In this document: one piece after another, positions 35,982 to 46,539 of the stretch
How positions within the stretch are numbered: position 1 is the stretch's first letter
Layout of the letters: each line of letters begins with the position of its first letter
NCBI GenBank assembly: GCA_030144725.1
Contig: JASKMD010000004.1
Span: 8,425,329-8,489,328, forward strand
Source of the DNA: Haematococcus lacustris
Taxonomy: Eukaryota > Chlorophyta > Chlorophyceae > Chlamydomonadales > Haematococcaceae
Direction of reading: 5' to 3'
DNA: 64,000 bases
The notes under the pieces: generated by a model
What the model was told of the DNA's origin: nothing
Database searches by the model: none
What the model saw: only the letters and a program-made list of their open reading frames with translations
Position numbers and translations under genes: made by a program

Positions 35982-37571
35982 TCACTTCCCATTGGCAGAC
36001 GCAAGCCTGCCTTTCTTTGGCTCAGATTCGTTGTTTTCAGAGGAGCGCTTCCCAGCAGACTTTGCATCAGCAGGAGGGCGAGGATAGCCAGATAGCTTCC
36101 TGGCCTCCAGAGCTGGCAGTTCCTTGTAAGGGCACAGTGGCTTGAGGTGCCTGGGGTCGTAACAGTGGTGGCAGTACTGGCCTGGCTTCATATCAGACTG
36201 CTCAGCAGCCTCCTCAGCCTTCTTCTTCATCATAATGCGGTAGGCCACTGCAGGACCAGCAGCCATGCCAGCTCTGGAGCCCCTGGCTTTGAAGCTCTGG
36301 GTTTTGGCAGGTGGGTCGCTCTGGGTGCTCCTGGGAGGACGAGGGTTGCTTGCACGATCCAGACCATCCACCAGCTGCTTGGCCTGCACCGCAGCAACAT
36401 GCCGCTTGGAGCCGACTGCTTCAGCAAGGATCTCAGCGGAACGCTGAGCCTGCCTGGCAGAGTCGATAGCCTGAGCCAGAGTGAAGGCTGGAAAAGGAGC
36501 AGAATCCCTTAGGACTGCCTTTTTCAGCTCAGGTGTCAGTCCCTTAATAAACAGGGAGACAAGCAAACTCTCTTCCATACATTGGACACCAGCAGTGAGC
36601 AGATTGTTCCTGTACGCAGTAATGTAATCATGCAGCAGCAGCTGAGAAGACATACGGATGTGTCCCTCAAGCAGCTGCTTTCTGGCATCAGTCTGATCAT
36701 CACGCAAGTCGTCCCCTGTGTACTCGAGAAAGGACAGACGCAGGTAAGGCCAGGTTGGTGCATTGCGGGTTTGTGCGAAATGAGCAGCGCGAATTGATGG
36801 CAACCAAGCATCGCGTGCGGCCCCAGACAGGAATGCAGAAAAAACAGAGGCAATGTCCAGGTTGAAGCGCAGGCAATGTGCTTCCAGGTCGTCACAGAAG
36901 GCAGTGGCCCTGCGGCGAGACTTGGTGCAATTGTCTGTCCACTTATCAGGGCCAGGCACAGACTTAGCAGCTGGAGCCTGACTATTGACCTGGGGAAAGA
37001 GGTGATGCAGAGCACCGCCTCTCCCACCGATCGAGTTGAAAGTGCCAGGAATACACGCAGGGCGTGTACCTGAGCGACTCGGGGACGGAGTGCGCATACT
37101 AAACAGCCTGTCCTGAATGGAGGGAGGGGACCCAGGAAATAGACCCACCTTATCAGCCAGCGCAGCCAAAGTGCGATCTGTCAGCTTTTGGCGAGATTCC
37201 ATCTTGGCCAGCTTGGCTTTGGCTTCCTTCAGCTGGTCCTGCGTGTCCAGCAGCGACTGGGCCAGCTGGTCTGCGGAGGACAAGTCAATCTCGCCCTCAG
37301 AGAAGTCCTGAGCCTCGTCTTCCTCATCTTGCTCCTCTTCTTCGTCCTCCTCATCGCCGCCTGGAGGGACTGGGCCATCGCCCTGCCCACTCCGCGGCGA
37401 AGTTGCAGCAAGGACGCCGTCAGGGAACAAAGCTGCCCTCAGGGTCTTGGCAAACTCGGGATCAGTCAGGGCCTGGGCCAATATGGCCTGGGAACCCGCG
37501 GGACCGCTGGATAGACCAGCGCCTGGTGATGGACCGCTGGATGGACCAGCGCCCGGCGTATGTTCAGTCAT
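35982..37571 (-). CDS. gag: Gag of Ty3 element 1
   Basis: About 529 codons from the ATG at 37571; an upstream in-frame GTG is less likely. The N-terminus is Gly/Pro-rich, followed by a long acidic run (DEEDEEEEQDEED) and a helical segment. A retrotransposon capsid-like region follows, then one zinc knuckle near residues 467-480 (CHHCYDPRHLKPLC, C-x2-C-x4-H-x4-C). Gag packages element RNA into virus-like particles. The stop TGA at 35982-35984 is followed in the same frame by the protease, twelve codons before the first GTG, so TGA is either a read-through signal or a nonsense mutation. Confidence 0.88.
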   Translation of the reverse strand: MTEHTPGAGPSSGPSPGAGLSSGPAGSQAILAQALTDPEFAKTLRAALFPDGVLAATSPRSGQGDGPVPPGGDEEDEEEEQDEEDEAQDFSEGEIDLSSADQLAQSLLDTQDQLKEAKAKLAKMESRQKLTDRTLAALADKVGLFPGSPPSIQDRLFSMRTPSPSRSGTRPACIPGTFNSIGGRGGALHHLFPQVNSQAPAAKSVPGPDKWTDNCTKSRRRATAFCDDLEAHCLRFNLDIASVFSAFLSGAARDAWLPSIRAAHFAQTRNAPTWPYLRLSFLEYTGDDLRDDQTDARKQLLEGHIRMSSQLLLHDYITAYRNNLLTAGVQCMEESLLVSLFIKGLTPELKKAVLRDSAPFPAFTLAQAIDSARQAQRSAEILAEAVGSKRHVAAVQAKQLVDGLDRASNPRPPRSTQSDPPAKTQSFKARGSRAGMAAGPAVAYRIMMKKKAEEAAEQSDMKPGQYCHHCYDPRHLKPLCPYKELPALEARKLSGYPRPPADAKSAGKRSSENNESEPKKGRLASANGK

Positions 37572-37594
37572 GGTGCGGCAAGTCACTGAGGTAT

Positions 37595-37610
37595 CGGAAT
37601 ACGGAAACCA
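37595..37610 (-). other. Putative primer-binding site of Ty3 element 1
   Basis: On the minus strand TGGTTTCCGTATTCCG starts one base after the 5' LTR. TGG complements the CCA tail of a tRNA. I cannot name the tRNA. Ty3 element 2 has the same LTR-T-TGG layout. Confidence 0.55.
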
Positions 37611-37611
37611 A

Positions 37612-37847
37612 TGTAGCGTTCAGAAAGAACGCGCCTTAAATCTTTTCAGTGTGTGAACGCCATGCAACGCTAACCGCAGTTACAGGTGTCAGACTGCTGC
37701 AGCGCAACCAGGCTAAGACATAGAAAGGCCTCCGGGGATCGAACCCGAATGGTGGGCAGCAGTACAGCCCACCACTTAACCTGCCTGTATCACACTTCAG
37801 CAGTGACACTAGCGCCGATCCGCTTAGTGCAGAATCGGAACGCTACA
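37612..37847 (-). repeat. 5' LTR of Ty3 element 1
   Basis: The same 236 bp as 21924-22159, with one visible difference (CATAGAAAGG versus CATAGAACGG). It should contain the element promoter; no TATA box is obvious. Confidence 0.95.
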
Positions 37848-37852
37848 AGCAT

Positions 37853-38644
37853 CAGCTGCAGGACCTGCAGCAGGATGAACTTCAACGTAAGGAGCAGCAG
37901 GTGGCTGAGCAGCAACAGCAGCTGCAGCAGCAGCAGGCAGACATGCGGCAGAGGGAGCAGCAGGTGGCTCAGCAGCAGCAACAGGTGCAGCAGCAGCAGG
38001 CGGACCTGCAGCTGAGGGAGCAGCAGGTGGCTCAGCACCAGCAACAGGTGCAGCAGCAGCAGGCGGACCTGCAGCAGAGGGAGCAGCAGGTGGCTCAGCA
38101 GAAGCACCAGGTGCAGCAGCAACAGGCGGACCTGCAGCAGAGGGAGCAGCAGGTGGCTCAGCAGCAGCAACAGGTGCAGCAGCAGCAGGCGGACCTGCAG
38201 CTGAGGGAGCGCTAGGTGAGGGTGGGCTAGAGAAGTTGGTGGGTGATGCCCAGAATGCCAGGGCTGCTGCAGGCGCTATAGGAGGGGGAGTTGCTACAAC
38301 AGGAGGTGCCGCTGGGGTTGCAGACGTGAGGGTTGACTTGGACTGTGCCACAGTGCAAAGCTGGTTTGTGTGCCCATGCAAGGTTGGCGCCAAGCCCAGG
38401 CTGGCCTGCTTGCAGCGTACGTGTAATGCCTGCAAGGATAGGAAGGTGGGCGTGAAGGCGGGGTGTGAGGGTGTGCAGCTGCAGTATCGTGAGTTCAAGA
38501 AGCTGGACAATGGGCAAGGCGTAGAGTTGGCCACAGTCCATACCACACTCGGTGAGTTGGTGCCTGACTTCAATGCCCTCATGCACAAGCAGTTGTGGCA
38601 TCAATACCTTGCCAAGCATCAGCGTGCCACCTTTAGGGCGCACT
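37853..38644 (+). pseudogene. E transposase piece 3: coiled coil, frame break, Cys cluster
   Basis: Resumes after the Ty3 element 1 insertion with the residues QLQDLQQDE. It has one 66-bp coiled-coil repeat fewer than array units 1-3. The stop TAG at 38213-38215 is followed by the overlapping downstream frame. Beyond 38338 the sequence is unique and encodes the Cys cluster, with Cys spacing suggestive of zinc binding, and then a helical segment ending at the MITE 3 target. Confidence 0.75.
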
Positions 38645-38989
38645 CACTCCTACAATTTAGTCCCTGCGTTTGTCCCTGCGTTCTACCGACCTTGTCCGAT
38701 CGGGCTGAAAATTTGATAGATGGCAGTTTTCAGAAAATAAAACATATCTTTCAAGAAAAATATTTGGTAAAATCCATAAGCTGTTGCGCTGTGGCCCGCA
38801 ACCTATCCCTGCACTTATCCCTGCACCTACGCCCCAGGGCCACAGTGCAGCCGCCTTTGATTTTTTCAAAATATTGTTTCTGAAAAATATGTTTTATTTT
38901 CTGCAAACTACCATCTATCAAAATTTCAGCCCGATCGGACAAGGTCGGTAGAACGCAGGGACAAACGCAGGGACTAAGTTGTAGGAGTG
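38645..38989. mobile_element. MITE 3 (345 bp) inside the E transposase gene
   Basis: Terminal CACTCCTACAA with its inverse at the right and a CT duplication (38643-38644 and 38990-38991). The internal sequence resembles MITE 2, including the CCGATCGG segments and the GGGCCACAG stretch. Excision in silico restores the transposase frame (residues FRAH to CAAVRN). Confidence 0.9.
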
Positions 38990-39157
38990 CTGTGCCGCTG
39001 TGCGCAACACACCGGGGCTAGTTGTCGTGTCGTGTGACTGGTCAGAGAAGCTCACCATCCACCAAGACATAGCATGTCAGGGAGCATATTGGAAGCAGAG
39101 GACCATGTCAGTGTTTGTGGCATGTGCACACTACCAGGACATGGCTGGCAACACTCG

Positions 39158-39495
39158 TGTAGTGGACATGCGCAGCATGGGCGGCTTGCATCTTTTAAAC
39201 TGACTTGCATGTCTGATCTTTAGCGAACTGAGTACTTGTTCTTTTCTTACAGTGGATGCTTCTGTTGTTCTCTGTGCAAGGTGCTCCGAACCTAGGCGGA
39301 TGCACCGAGCACAGAAGTTCACAGTTTACGTACACCTTTTCCCTTTACACGTGGATGACTAAGAATGCGAATGGTTTTGAGTACTTAAGGCTCTGTGAGG
39401 GCAGAGACAGGTACCTTGGCTCAGAACTCTATCTGACCCCGGGTCCTGTCTCGTTCTCCCGCCCTCACAGGCTCCCTAGTCTCAGCTCCGTTATA
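39158..39495 (+). repeat. 5' LTR of Ty3 element 2
   Basis: 338 bp beginning TGTAGTGGAC. It ends TTATA where the 3' copy ends TTACA, suggesting a single C-to-T change at the terminal CA. Confidence 0.95.
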
Positions 39496-39496
39496 T

Positions 39497-39508
39497 TGGT
39501 GCCTTCTC
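39497..39508 (+). other. Putative primer-binding site of Ty3 element 2
   Basis: TGGTGCCTTCTC begins one base after the 5' LTR and would pair with a tRNA ending GGCACCA. Confidence 0.6.
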
Positions 39509-39598
39509 TCTCGGGAACCGCAGTGCTCTTCCCTCGTCTCTCCCACTCCACCGTTCCTCTCTCCTACTCCGCATTCTCACCGCTAATCCCGCGCCGCC

Positions 39599-40528
39599 AT
39601 GAACGCGGAAGAGATCGCTCAGATGCAACGCGTATTTTCGGAGCAGCAGGCCACAATCCAGCGGCTGGAACAGCAGCTCGCGCAACTGTCCCTGCAGCAA
39701 ACCACTCCGGCGGCGCCCGCGCCTGCTCCTGCTCCTGCTCCTCCTCCTACTCCCGCTCCTGCCCCACAGCAGCGTATGCCCCGTGCCAATCCACCCGCCA
39801 CTTTCTCTGGAAGCCGTACCACGGACGTGGCGGCTTGGCTATTCGCAGTGGATCTCTTTTTCACAATCTCCGAGCTGACGGACGCCCAACGGATCGTCTA
39901 CGTCGCCACCCTCCTCTCCGGCCATGCTCTCCTGTGGTACCGCAGCAGCGTCAGCTCTTTCACCTCCTGGACGTGCTTTGTCGCTGCGTTTGAGCGGCAG
40001 TTCGCGCCTGTCAACCGGCTGCGCCATGCAAGGGACCGCTTAGCAGCTCTCACCCAAACGAGCTCCGTGCGGCGGTACCTTGGCGAGTTCACAGCGCTCT
40101 GCCTGGAGGTCACGGACCTCTCGCCCGCCGAACAGCTCGACCGGTTCATCCGGGGCCTCAAGCCCTCAGTGCGGCGTGAGCTGGAGCTGCGCGAGCCAAC
40201 CTCTTTCTCCGAAGCCTCCACCATCGCGGATCGGGTGGACGCCATCTCCTATTCCACCTCAGCCTCCCGCTCCTCCTATCGTCCTCCCTCCACTCCCCGC
40301 CCTCCCCGCCCTGAGACTGCCGCGGTGCCCATGGAGCTGGACGCCATGCTCCACACCAGCCCAAGCCGCAGCCGTGGCACTCGTCTCTCCGATGCTTAGC
40401 GTGCGGCTCTGCGGGACAGCAAGGCGTGCTTCTACTGCCGCAAGGCGGGGCACACCATGAAGGACTGTCCCATCCGCCCTCCCCGCCCAAACGTCAGCAG
40501 CGGCCCACGGAAGGGGGACCGCCGCTAG
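39599..40528 (+). pseudogene. gag: Gag of Ty3 element 2, with an in-frame TAG before the zinc knuckle
   Basis: From ATG 39599: an N-terminal coiled coil (QATIQRLEQQLAQLSLQQ), a Pro/Ala linker, and a retrotransposon capsid domain (FSGSRTTDVAAWLFAVD, FAAFERQF-like segment, SVRRYLGEFTALC). An in-frame TAG at 40397-40399 stops the 266-codon frame. Beyond it the same frame encodes the zinc knuckle [14 protein letters not shown] and ends at 40528. Without read-through or correction the protein would lack the nucleic-acid-binding knuckle. A nonsense mutation is the simplest reading, but element 1 has a stop at a comparable boundary. Confidence 0.85.
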
Positions 40529-40730
40529 ACGTCGCCTTCCGGACCCTCCCACCACCCCCTCCCACCTCCCACCCCCTCCCACCACCCCCTCCCAGCCTCT
40601 CTGCTTTTCCACCTCCTCTCCTTGTCCTCCCCGGTGCGCTCGTCCCCATCGCGCGCCTTACTTCCTCCTCCCTGCCCCTGCACCCTCCTACCCTGGTCTT
40701 CATTCCACCTGCCAGCCGTACACTGGTAAG

Positions 40731-43700
40731 GTGGACACTGCTGGCCGGCCCTCCCTGCAGGTTGGCAGACTCATGCCCTTACCCCTGCAGCATGTTAGAC
40801 CTGCTGGCAGCATTCTGAAGCAGCCTTCTGTGGTTGGCTCCACGCCACCGGGACGACCTCGTAAGGTCGTGCGGTTCTCCCTGCCCCTACCTGCAGCTCT
40901 AGGTGGCAGCCCTCCTCGCCCTCCCCAGCCTGGTCGGACAGCCCGCCCAGCTGTGTTGCAGCGTGCCAATGCTGATGCACCTGCCTTCCTCCATGTCAAC
41001 TCCTTTGTTCAGGACCAGCCGCCGGCCGATTCTCCTGCTCCTTGTCCTTCCCACACCTCCCTGCCCACTCCCACTCCCACCCCCACCCCTGACCCCGCTG
41101 CAGCGCCCTCCCCCATCGTGCTCACTTCCCTGTCTGCCACTGGCAGCAGCCCATCAGAGCTGATCATCCTCCATGGCACCTTTGCTGGTCACCCAGCCAG
41201 GTTCATGGTGGACAGCGGCGCCACCGGCAACATCGTCAGCCAGCAGTACCTCATGCGCAATGGGTTGCACTTGGCTACCACCCTCTCCCCCCGTCGCCTC
41301 CTCCTCCCAGGCCCCAAACACACTACCCTACCCACCTACACCCTCCCACCGTGCTCCATCCGCATGGGTACCTACCGCGATCGCTTACAGCTCTCCATGG
41401 CAAACATCCCCAACCCCTCCTTTGACATCGTCCTCGGCAAGCCGTGGCTGGCAGCCAAGAACCCGTGTGTGGACTGGATCAACAACGTCGTACGCCTGGA
41501 TCACGCCGGCTCCACCCACACCCTGACCCCACCCCCACCCACCCCACTCCAAGCGGATCAGCTGAACCTGCTGTCGGCGCCACGCTTCCGCCGGGCAGCG
41601 CGGCATGATGAGGTCTTCATGGCCCTGCTCACCCAGCAGCCCAGCCCCTCTACCTCACTCTCTTCCTCCACCCCTACCCCTGATCCACCCCCTCTTCACC
41701 CCAAGGCGGCAGCACTGGTGCAGCAGTACCCCTCTGTCTTTCCCAAGGAGCTGCCTGCAGTCCAGGACATGCCCCGCCGCTCCGTGGACCACACCATCCA
41801 TCTCACCGGCCCTGCCCCCTCCCCCCGGCCCATCTACCGCATGTCGCAGCCAGAGCTGGACCAGCTGAAGAAGCAGTTGGACGACCTCCTGGCCAAGGGT
41901 TTCATCCGGCCATCCACCTCCCCCTTTGCTGCCCCTGTGTTGTTTGTCCGCAAGAAGGACGGCAGCCTGCGCCTCTGTGTGGACTTCCGTGCCCTCAACC
42001 AGCAGACCCTCAAGAACCGTTACCCCCTCCCCCGCATCGATGATCTGCTGGACCAGCTGTCAGGTGCCCAGGTCTTTTCCAAGATCGACCTCCGGTCTGG
42101 GTATCACCAGATCAGGGTGGCTGAGGACGACATCCCCAAGACCGCCTTCCGCACCCGGTACGGGCACTATGAATTTACTGTCCTCCCCTTTGGCCTTTGC
42201 AATGCCCCTGCCACCTTCCAGCAGCTGATGAACGATGTCTTCAAACCCCACCTGGATGACTTTGTGCTTGTCTACCTGGACGACATCCTTGTGTTCTCCA
42301 AGTCAGCCGCTGACCACGAGCGCCACCTCCACCTTACCCTCTCTCTCTTGCGGCAGCACCAGCTGTGCGCCAACCTGGCCAAGTGCGCATTCTGGCTGGA
42401 CACCGTGGACTTCCTTGGCCACATCGTCTCCGCCGCCGGCATCCAGCCAGACCCCACCAAGGTCAAGGCTGTGCTGGACTGGCCTGCCCCACAGGACAAG
42501 CACCAGCTACGGTCGTTCCTCGGCACCGCCAACTACTACCGGCGTCTCCTACACCACCATGCCCACCGTGTTCTCCCTCTCACCGACCTGCTGCGTGATG
42601 AGCAACCATGGCGTTGGGGCGAGGTTGAGCAGCGTGCCTTTGCCGACATCAAGGCAGCCATGGCCAGCTCCCCCGTCGTGCGTCCCCCTGACTTCTCCCT
42701 CCCCTTCACTGTCAAGACTGACGCCTCCCTCTTTGCAATTGGTGCCGTTCTCACCCAACAGGACTCCTCCGGCGCCGAGTACGTGGTGGCCTACGAGAGC
42801 CGCAAGCTCAACCCGGCTCAGGTCAACTACCCAGCCCATGAGCGTGAGCTCCTGGCTGTGCTCCATGCCCTCACCACCTGGCGCCACTACCTACTGGGTC
42901 GTCCCTTCATTGTGGAGACTGACAACAGCGCCACCACCCATGTGCTCACCCAGTCCAACCTCACCGGGCGCCAGATGCGGTGGACCCAGCGCCTTGCGGA
43001 GTTTGACATCACCTTTGTACACAAGGCTGGCAAGCACCACACCGTGCCAGATGCCCTCTCCCGTCGCCCTGACCACCAACTCACCGCCCTCTCCATCGTT
43101 GACCCTGACCCCTCCTTCTTCTCCACCTTTGACCGCCATGCGCCCGAAGACTTGGCCTACCAAGCAGCCCTGTCCCAGGCCCTCTCCCCTCCTTCACCCT
43201 CCAGCCCTACCCACCTGCAGGTCATTGAAGGCCGCCTCTACACCACCTCCACCCCTCCCCGACTCTACATCCCCTCCTCCCCTCTCCGCGCCCAGCTGTT
43301 GCATGAAGCTCATGACGCCCACACCGCTGCCCACCTAGGGCGTGCCAAGACTCTGGAGCGGTTGCAGCGTCACTTCTATTGGCCGCAGATGCACAAGACT
43401 GTCCAAGAGTACGTGCGCACATGTGACAAGTGCCAGCGCAACAAGGCCAGCAACCAGCTGCCCCCTGGCCTGCTGCAGCCCCTCCCCATCCCCTCGCGCA
43501 ACTGGCAGCAGGTCAGCATGGACTTCATTGGGCCCCTTCCAGCCACTCCCCGCGGCCACACCATGATCTTCACCATCGTCGACAAGCTCAGCAAGATGAT
43601 CCACCTCATCCCCACCACCACCACCGCCACCGCTCACGACACCGCCCGCCTCTTCTTTGACCACATCTTCAAGCATCACGGCCTGCCGGAGGCCATCATC

Positions 43701-44780
43701 TCTGACCGTGACCCCAAGTTCACATCTGACTTCTGGACCTCCCTCTTCCACCTCACCGGCACCCGGCTCCTCCTCTCCTCTGCCTACCACCCCCAGACCG
43801 ACGGCCAGACAGAGCGCGCCAACCGCACTGTGGAGGACATGCTACGGCCCTACGTCAACGACCACAAGACTGACTGGGACCAACACCTTGCAGCCGTGGA
43901 GTTTGCCTACAACAGCTCTGAGCACGTTGGCACCGGCTTCACCCCCTTCTACCTCAACTACGGCCAACACCCCACCACACCCTCTGCCCTCTTGCTCCCC
44001 CCTCCCACCCTTGTGCCCAGCCAGGCAGCTGAGGACTTCGTCACCTCCATGCGCAACAACCTTACCGCCGCCCGCTCAGCCCTGCAGCGCTCCATTGACA
44101 CTCAGAAGCTGCATGCTGACCAGCACCGCCGCCATGAGGAGTTTGAGGTCGGTGATCTGGTGCTGCTCAGCTGTGCCAACCTGAACCTGCAGACTGCTGT
44201 CAACAGCGCCAAGCTCCAGCCTCGCTTTGTGGGGCCTTTCAAGGTCCTGGCCAAGCACTCCCCAGTCTCCTACAAGCTCGACCTTCCTTCCTCCATGCGT
44301 ATCCTCCCCACCTTCCACATCAGCCGCCTACGGCCCTACCTTTCCTCCTCCTCTTTCCCTGAGCGCGCCGTGGAGCTTCAGCCTTCGCCCGTGATCATCG
44401 ATGGCGAGGCGTACTTCACGGTGGAAGCCATCCTGGGTCGTCGCTGGAATGACGCGCAGCACGCTTTTCAGTACCTCATCAAGTGGGCTGGCTACGACGA
44501 CTCCTTCAACTCCTGGGAGTGGGGGCCAGCACTCGCGCAGCAGGACGCGGTCGCCGCCTTAATCCGGGATTACACCGCCCGCCATCATGCCCCGGTTGAC
44601 GACGACCCTGCCTGCCAAGTCTGCGCCAGCCGTTCACCGCGGCCTCCGATGTTGCTTTGTGATCAATGCGACAAGGGTTTTCACATCACGTGCCTGTCAC
44701 CCCCACTTCGTTCTGTGCCTCGTGGTGCCTGGCTTTGTCATCAGTGCAAGCAAGCTAAGGCTCCTAAGAAGCGCAGGTAG
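40731..44780 (+). CDS. pol: Pol of Ty3 element 2: protease-RT-RNase H-integrase-chromodomain-PHD
   Basis: 1349 codons from a GTG at 40731; the true N-terminus may lie further upstream. Protease DSG is at residues 161-163 ([12 protein letters not shown]). RT has [14 protein letters not shown] and YLDD at 515-518. RNase H has [13 protein letters not shown]. Integrase has the HHCC domain ([19 protein letters not shown]) and catalytic D931 (SMDFIG), D992 (ISDRDPKF) and E1028 (QTERANR), giving D-60-D-35-E spacing. A chromodomain follows at about 1228-1285 ([16 protein letters not shown]). A PHD finger covers 1295-1345 ([21 protein letters not shown]), then a basic tail KAPKKRR. The chromodomain-PHD tandem is unusual. 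All catalytic residues are present, so the protein could be active. Confidence 0.95.
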   Translation: MDTAGRPSLQVGRLMPLPLQHVRPAGSILKQPSVVGSTPPGRPRKVVRFSLPLPAALGGSPPRPPQPGRTARPAVLQRANADAPAFLHVNSFVQDQPPADSPAPCPSHTSLPTPTPTPTPDPAAAPSPIVLTSLSATGSSPSELIILHGTFAGHPARFMVDSGATGNIVSQQYLMRNGLHLATTLSPRRLLLPGPKHTTLPTYTLPPCSIRMGTYRDRLQLSMANIPNPSFDIVLGKPWLAAKNPCVDWINNVVRLDHAGSTHTLTPPPPTPLQADQLNLLSAPRFRRAARHDEVFMALLTQQPSPSTSLSSSTPTPDPPPLHPKAAALVQQYPSVFPKELPAVQDMPRRSVDHTIHLTGPAPSPRPIYRMSQPELDQLKKQLDDLLAKGFIRPSTSPFAAPVLFVRKKDGSLRLCVDFRALNQQTLKNRYPLPRIDDLLDQLSGAQVFSKIDLRSGYHQIRVAEDDIPKTAFRTRYGHYEFTVLPFGLCNAPATFQQLMNDVFKPHLDDFVLVYLDDILVFSKSAADHERHLHLTLSLLRQHQLCANLAKCAFWLDTVDFLGHIVSAAGIQPDPTKVKAVLDWPAPQDKHQLRSFLGTANYYRRLLHHHAHRVLPLTDLLRDEQPWRWGEVEQRAFADIKAAMASSPVVRPPDFSLPFTVKTDASLFAIGAVLTQQDSSGAEYVVAYESRKLNPAQVNYPAHERELLAVLHALTTWRHYLLGRPFIVETDNSATTHVLTQSNLTGRQMRWTQRLAEFDITFVHKAGKHHTVPDALSRRPDHQLTALSIVDPDPSFFSTFDRHAPEDLAYQAALSQALSPPSPSSPTHLQVIEGRLYTTSTPPRLYIPSSPLRAQLLHEAHDAHTAAHLGRAKTLERLQRHFYWPQMHKTVQEYVRTCDKCQRNKASNQLPPGLLQPLPIPSRNWQQVSMDFIGPLPATPRGHTMIFTIVDKLSKMIHLIPTTTTATAHDTARLFFDHIFKHHGLPEAIISDRDPKFTSDFWTSLFHLTGTRLLLSSAYHPQTDGQTERANRTVEDMLRPYVNDHKTDWDQHLAAVEFAYNSSEHVGTGFTPFYLNYGQHPTTPSALLLPPPTLVPSQAAEDFVTSMRNNLTAARSALQRSIDTQKLHADQHRRHEEFEVGDLVLLSCANLNLQTAVNSAKLQPRFVGPFKVLAKHSPVSYKLDLPSSMRILPTFHISRLRPYLSSSSFPERAVELQPSPVIIDGEAYFTVEAILGRRWNDAQHAFQYLIKWAGYDDSFNSWEWGPALAQQDAVAALIRDYTARHHAPVDDDPACQVCASRSPRPPMLLCDQCDKGFHITCLSPPLRSVPRGAWLCHQCKQAKAPKKRR

Positions 44781-44809
44781 CATGTTTAGAGGCTAAACAT
44801 CTTTTTTCC

Positions 44810-44821
44810 AGGGGGGGTGAA
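44810..44821 (+). other. Polypurine tract of Ty3 element 2
   Basis: AGGGGGGGTGAA precedes the 3' LTR directly and follows a T run. This is typical of chromovirus PPTs. Confidence 0.85.
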
Positions 44822-45159
44822 TGTAGTGGACATGCGCAGCATGGGCGGCTTGCATCTTTTAAACTGACTTGCATGTCTGATCTTTAGCGAACTGAGTACT
44901 TGTTCTTTTCTTACAGTGGATGCTTCTGTTGTTCTCTGTGCAAGGTGCTCCGAACCTAGGCGGATGCACCGAGCACAGAAGTTCACAGTTTACGTACACC
45001 TTTTCCCTTTACACGTGGATGACTAAGAATGCGAATGGTTTTGAGTACTTAAGGCTCTGTGAGGGCAGAGACAGGTACCTTGGCTCAGAACTCTATCTGA
45101 CCCCGGGTCCTGTCTCGTTCTCCCGCCCTCACAGGCTCCCTAGTCTCAGCTCCGTTACA
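44822..45159 (+). repeat. 3' LTR of Ty3 element 2
   Basis: 338 bp, otherwise matching the 5' LTR and ending in canonical TTACA. Confidence 0.95.
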
Positions 45160-45929
45160 ACTCGTGCAAATTAAGGCCTGGCTGGCTTGAAAAACTTGAG
45201 AGTTGAGGTCTGAAACTTGGTATGTGGGTTGCTATGACCTAGAGGATGACAAGACTCTTCTGGGCCAAAGTGTAATTCTCACTCGGTGTCCAGCTGCTGG
45301 GCCAGGTATGGGGCTGAGACCCTGATTTTGGCTAAGGGAGTTGGCACCGTGTGACCAAAGTGACTTTTCATGAAATGTGAGTATGAGCGATTGTAAAGGG
45401 TGGTTACAGCTGCCCAACCTAGTAGGTGGCATGCAAAAAGTCCCAGCCAGTGATGAGCTATGGCCCGTGTCCTAGGACCCTGTACAGGTTCCTAGCGTCA
45501 TCATGGTCGTAGGACCCTGTACAGGGTCTTGGCGACCCTATGAGTGTTGATATTATAATCATGCTTTGCATCCCTATGTGATAGAACCCTGTTAGGATCC
45601 CTACATACCCGGTTGTTGGTCCTGTTGACCCCGTTTGGATGCTCGTACCCCGTACCCTCCCCCGGCGTCGTGACATGGAGCATAACTGTAAGTGGCCAGT
45701 CCCTGCACATGAGTGGTCCCCAATGCCAAGCCTAAATGCAAGGATGCCTCTTGCTGCCGCAGGTCTGATGGTCACACTGCTGCCCCTTGCCCCCTTCCCC
45801 CTTCCCCCTTCCCTGCCCAAGCCCACCACCACCACTTCCGAGTCTGCTACCTACCTACCCTCCTCCCCTCCTCCCCTCTTCTCTCCTCTCCCCCACCCAA
45901 TGGCACCCAGCAGCCCTTGGCGTAGCAGC

Positions 45930-46262
45930 ATGGAGCGGGCAGCCTGGAGCGGGCAGCCCGGAGTGGGCAGCATGGAGCGGGCAGCCTGGAGCGGGCAGCC
46001 CGGAGTGGGCAGCATGGAGCGGGCAGCCTGGAGCGGGCAGCCTAGAGCGGGCAGCCTGAAGCGGGCAGCCTGGAGCGGGCAACCTGGAGTGGGCAACCTG
46101 GAGCCAAGCCTAGCCCAGCCTACCCCAGCCTAGCCTAGCCTAGCCTACCCCAGCCTAGCCTAGCCTAGCCTACCCCAGGCTAGCCTTGCCTAGGCTAGCC
46201 TACCCTAGCCTACCCTAGCCTAGCCTACCCCAGGCTAGCCCAGCCTAGCCTAGCCCAGCCTG
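45930..46262 (+). repeat. GAGCGGGCAGCCTG repeats and CCTAGCC repeats
   Basis: Eleven or so 15-bp GAGCGGGCAGCCTG-type units, then CCTAGCCTAGCC and CCTACCCCAGCC runs. The same module is in element 1 (5026-5170) and at 51270-51370. Confidence 0.85.
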
Positions 46263-46539
46263 ATTTGGTGCCATGGGGCATAGACAGCAAGGCAAAGTGC
46301 TTAGCAGTCCCGTGATGAGGTGTTAGCCCATATCAATGAGGTGCAGCCAGTCCTTGTGGTTGTGCACATGGCATAGGTGGTGAGCAAGGCATGAGTCGTA
46401 GTGTTGTTGTTGTAGTGATGTTGTGTGGTGTTGTTGTGTGGTGTTGTCACCTTGCATCAATGCATGTGCTTAGCACCAGCAATACATGCCGTTTGTTGTG
46501 GTGTTGCAAGGTGTTCGGGCGTCGTTGCATACGTTGTGG

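Larger units (their letters stand above)
39158..45159 (+). mobile_element. Ty3/gypsy chromovirus-type LTR retrotransposon 2
   Basis: 6002 bp, with 338-bp LTRs (39158-39495 and 44822-45159) differing visibly only at the last bases (TTATA versus TTACA). The ACTCG duplication (39153-39157 and 45160-45164) lies within the terminus of CACTC element 4. PBS, gag, pol and PPT are in canonical order, and pol is one intact 1349-codon frame. It is the youngest and most complete element in the window, apart from a stop inside gag. Confidence 0.97.

Noticed and set aside
42235..43338. A 367-codon frame overlapping pol of Ty3 element 2
   Set aside because: It is the alternative reading of a GC-rich coding region, rich in Ser/Pro/Thr; the conserved RT and RNase H motifs are all in the pol frame.
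46080..46262. Telomere-like repeats (CCTAGCC, CCTACCCC)
   Set aside because: The unit is irregular and does not match the plant/algal telomere repeat; it belongs to an internal module of CACTC elements.
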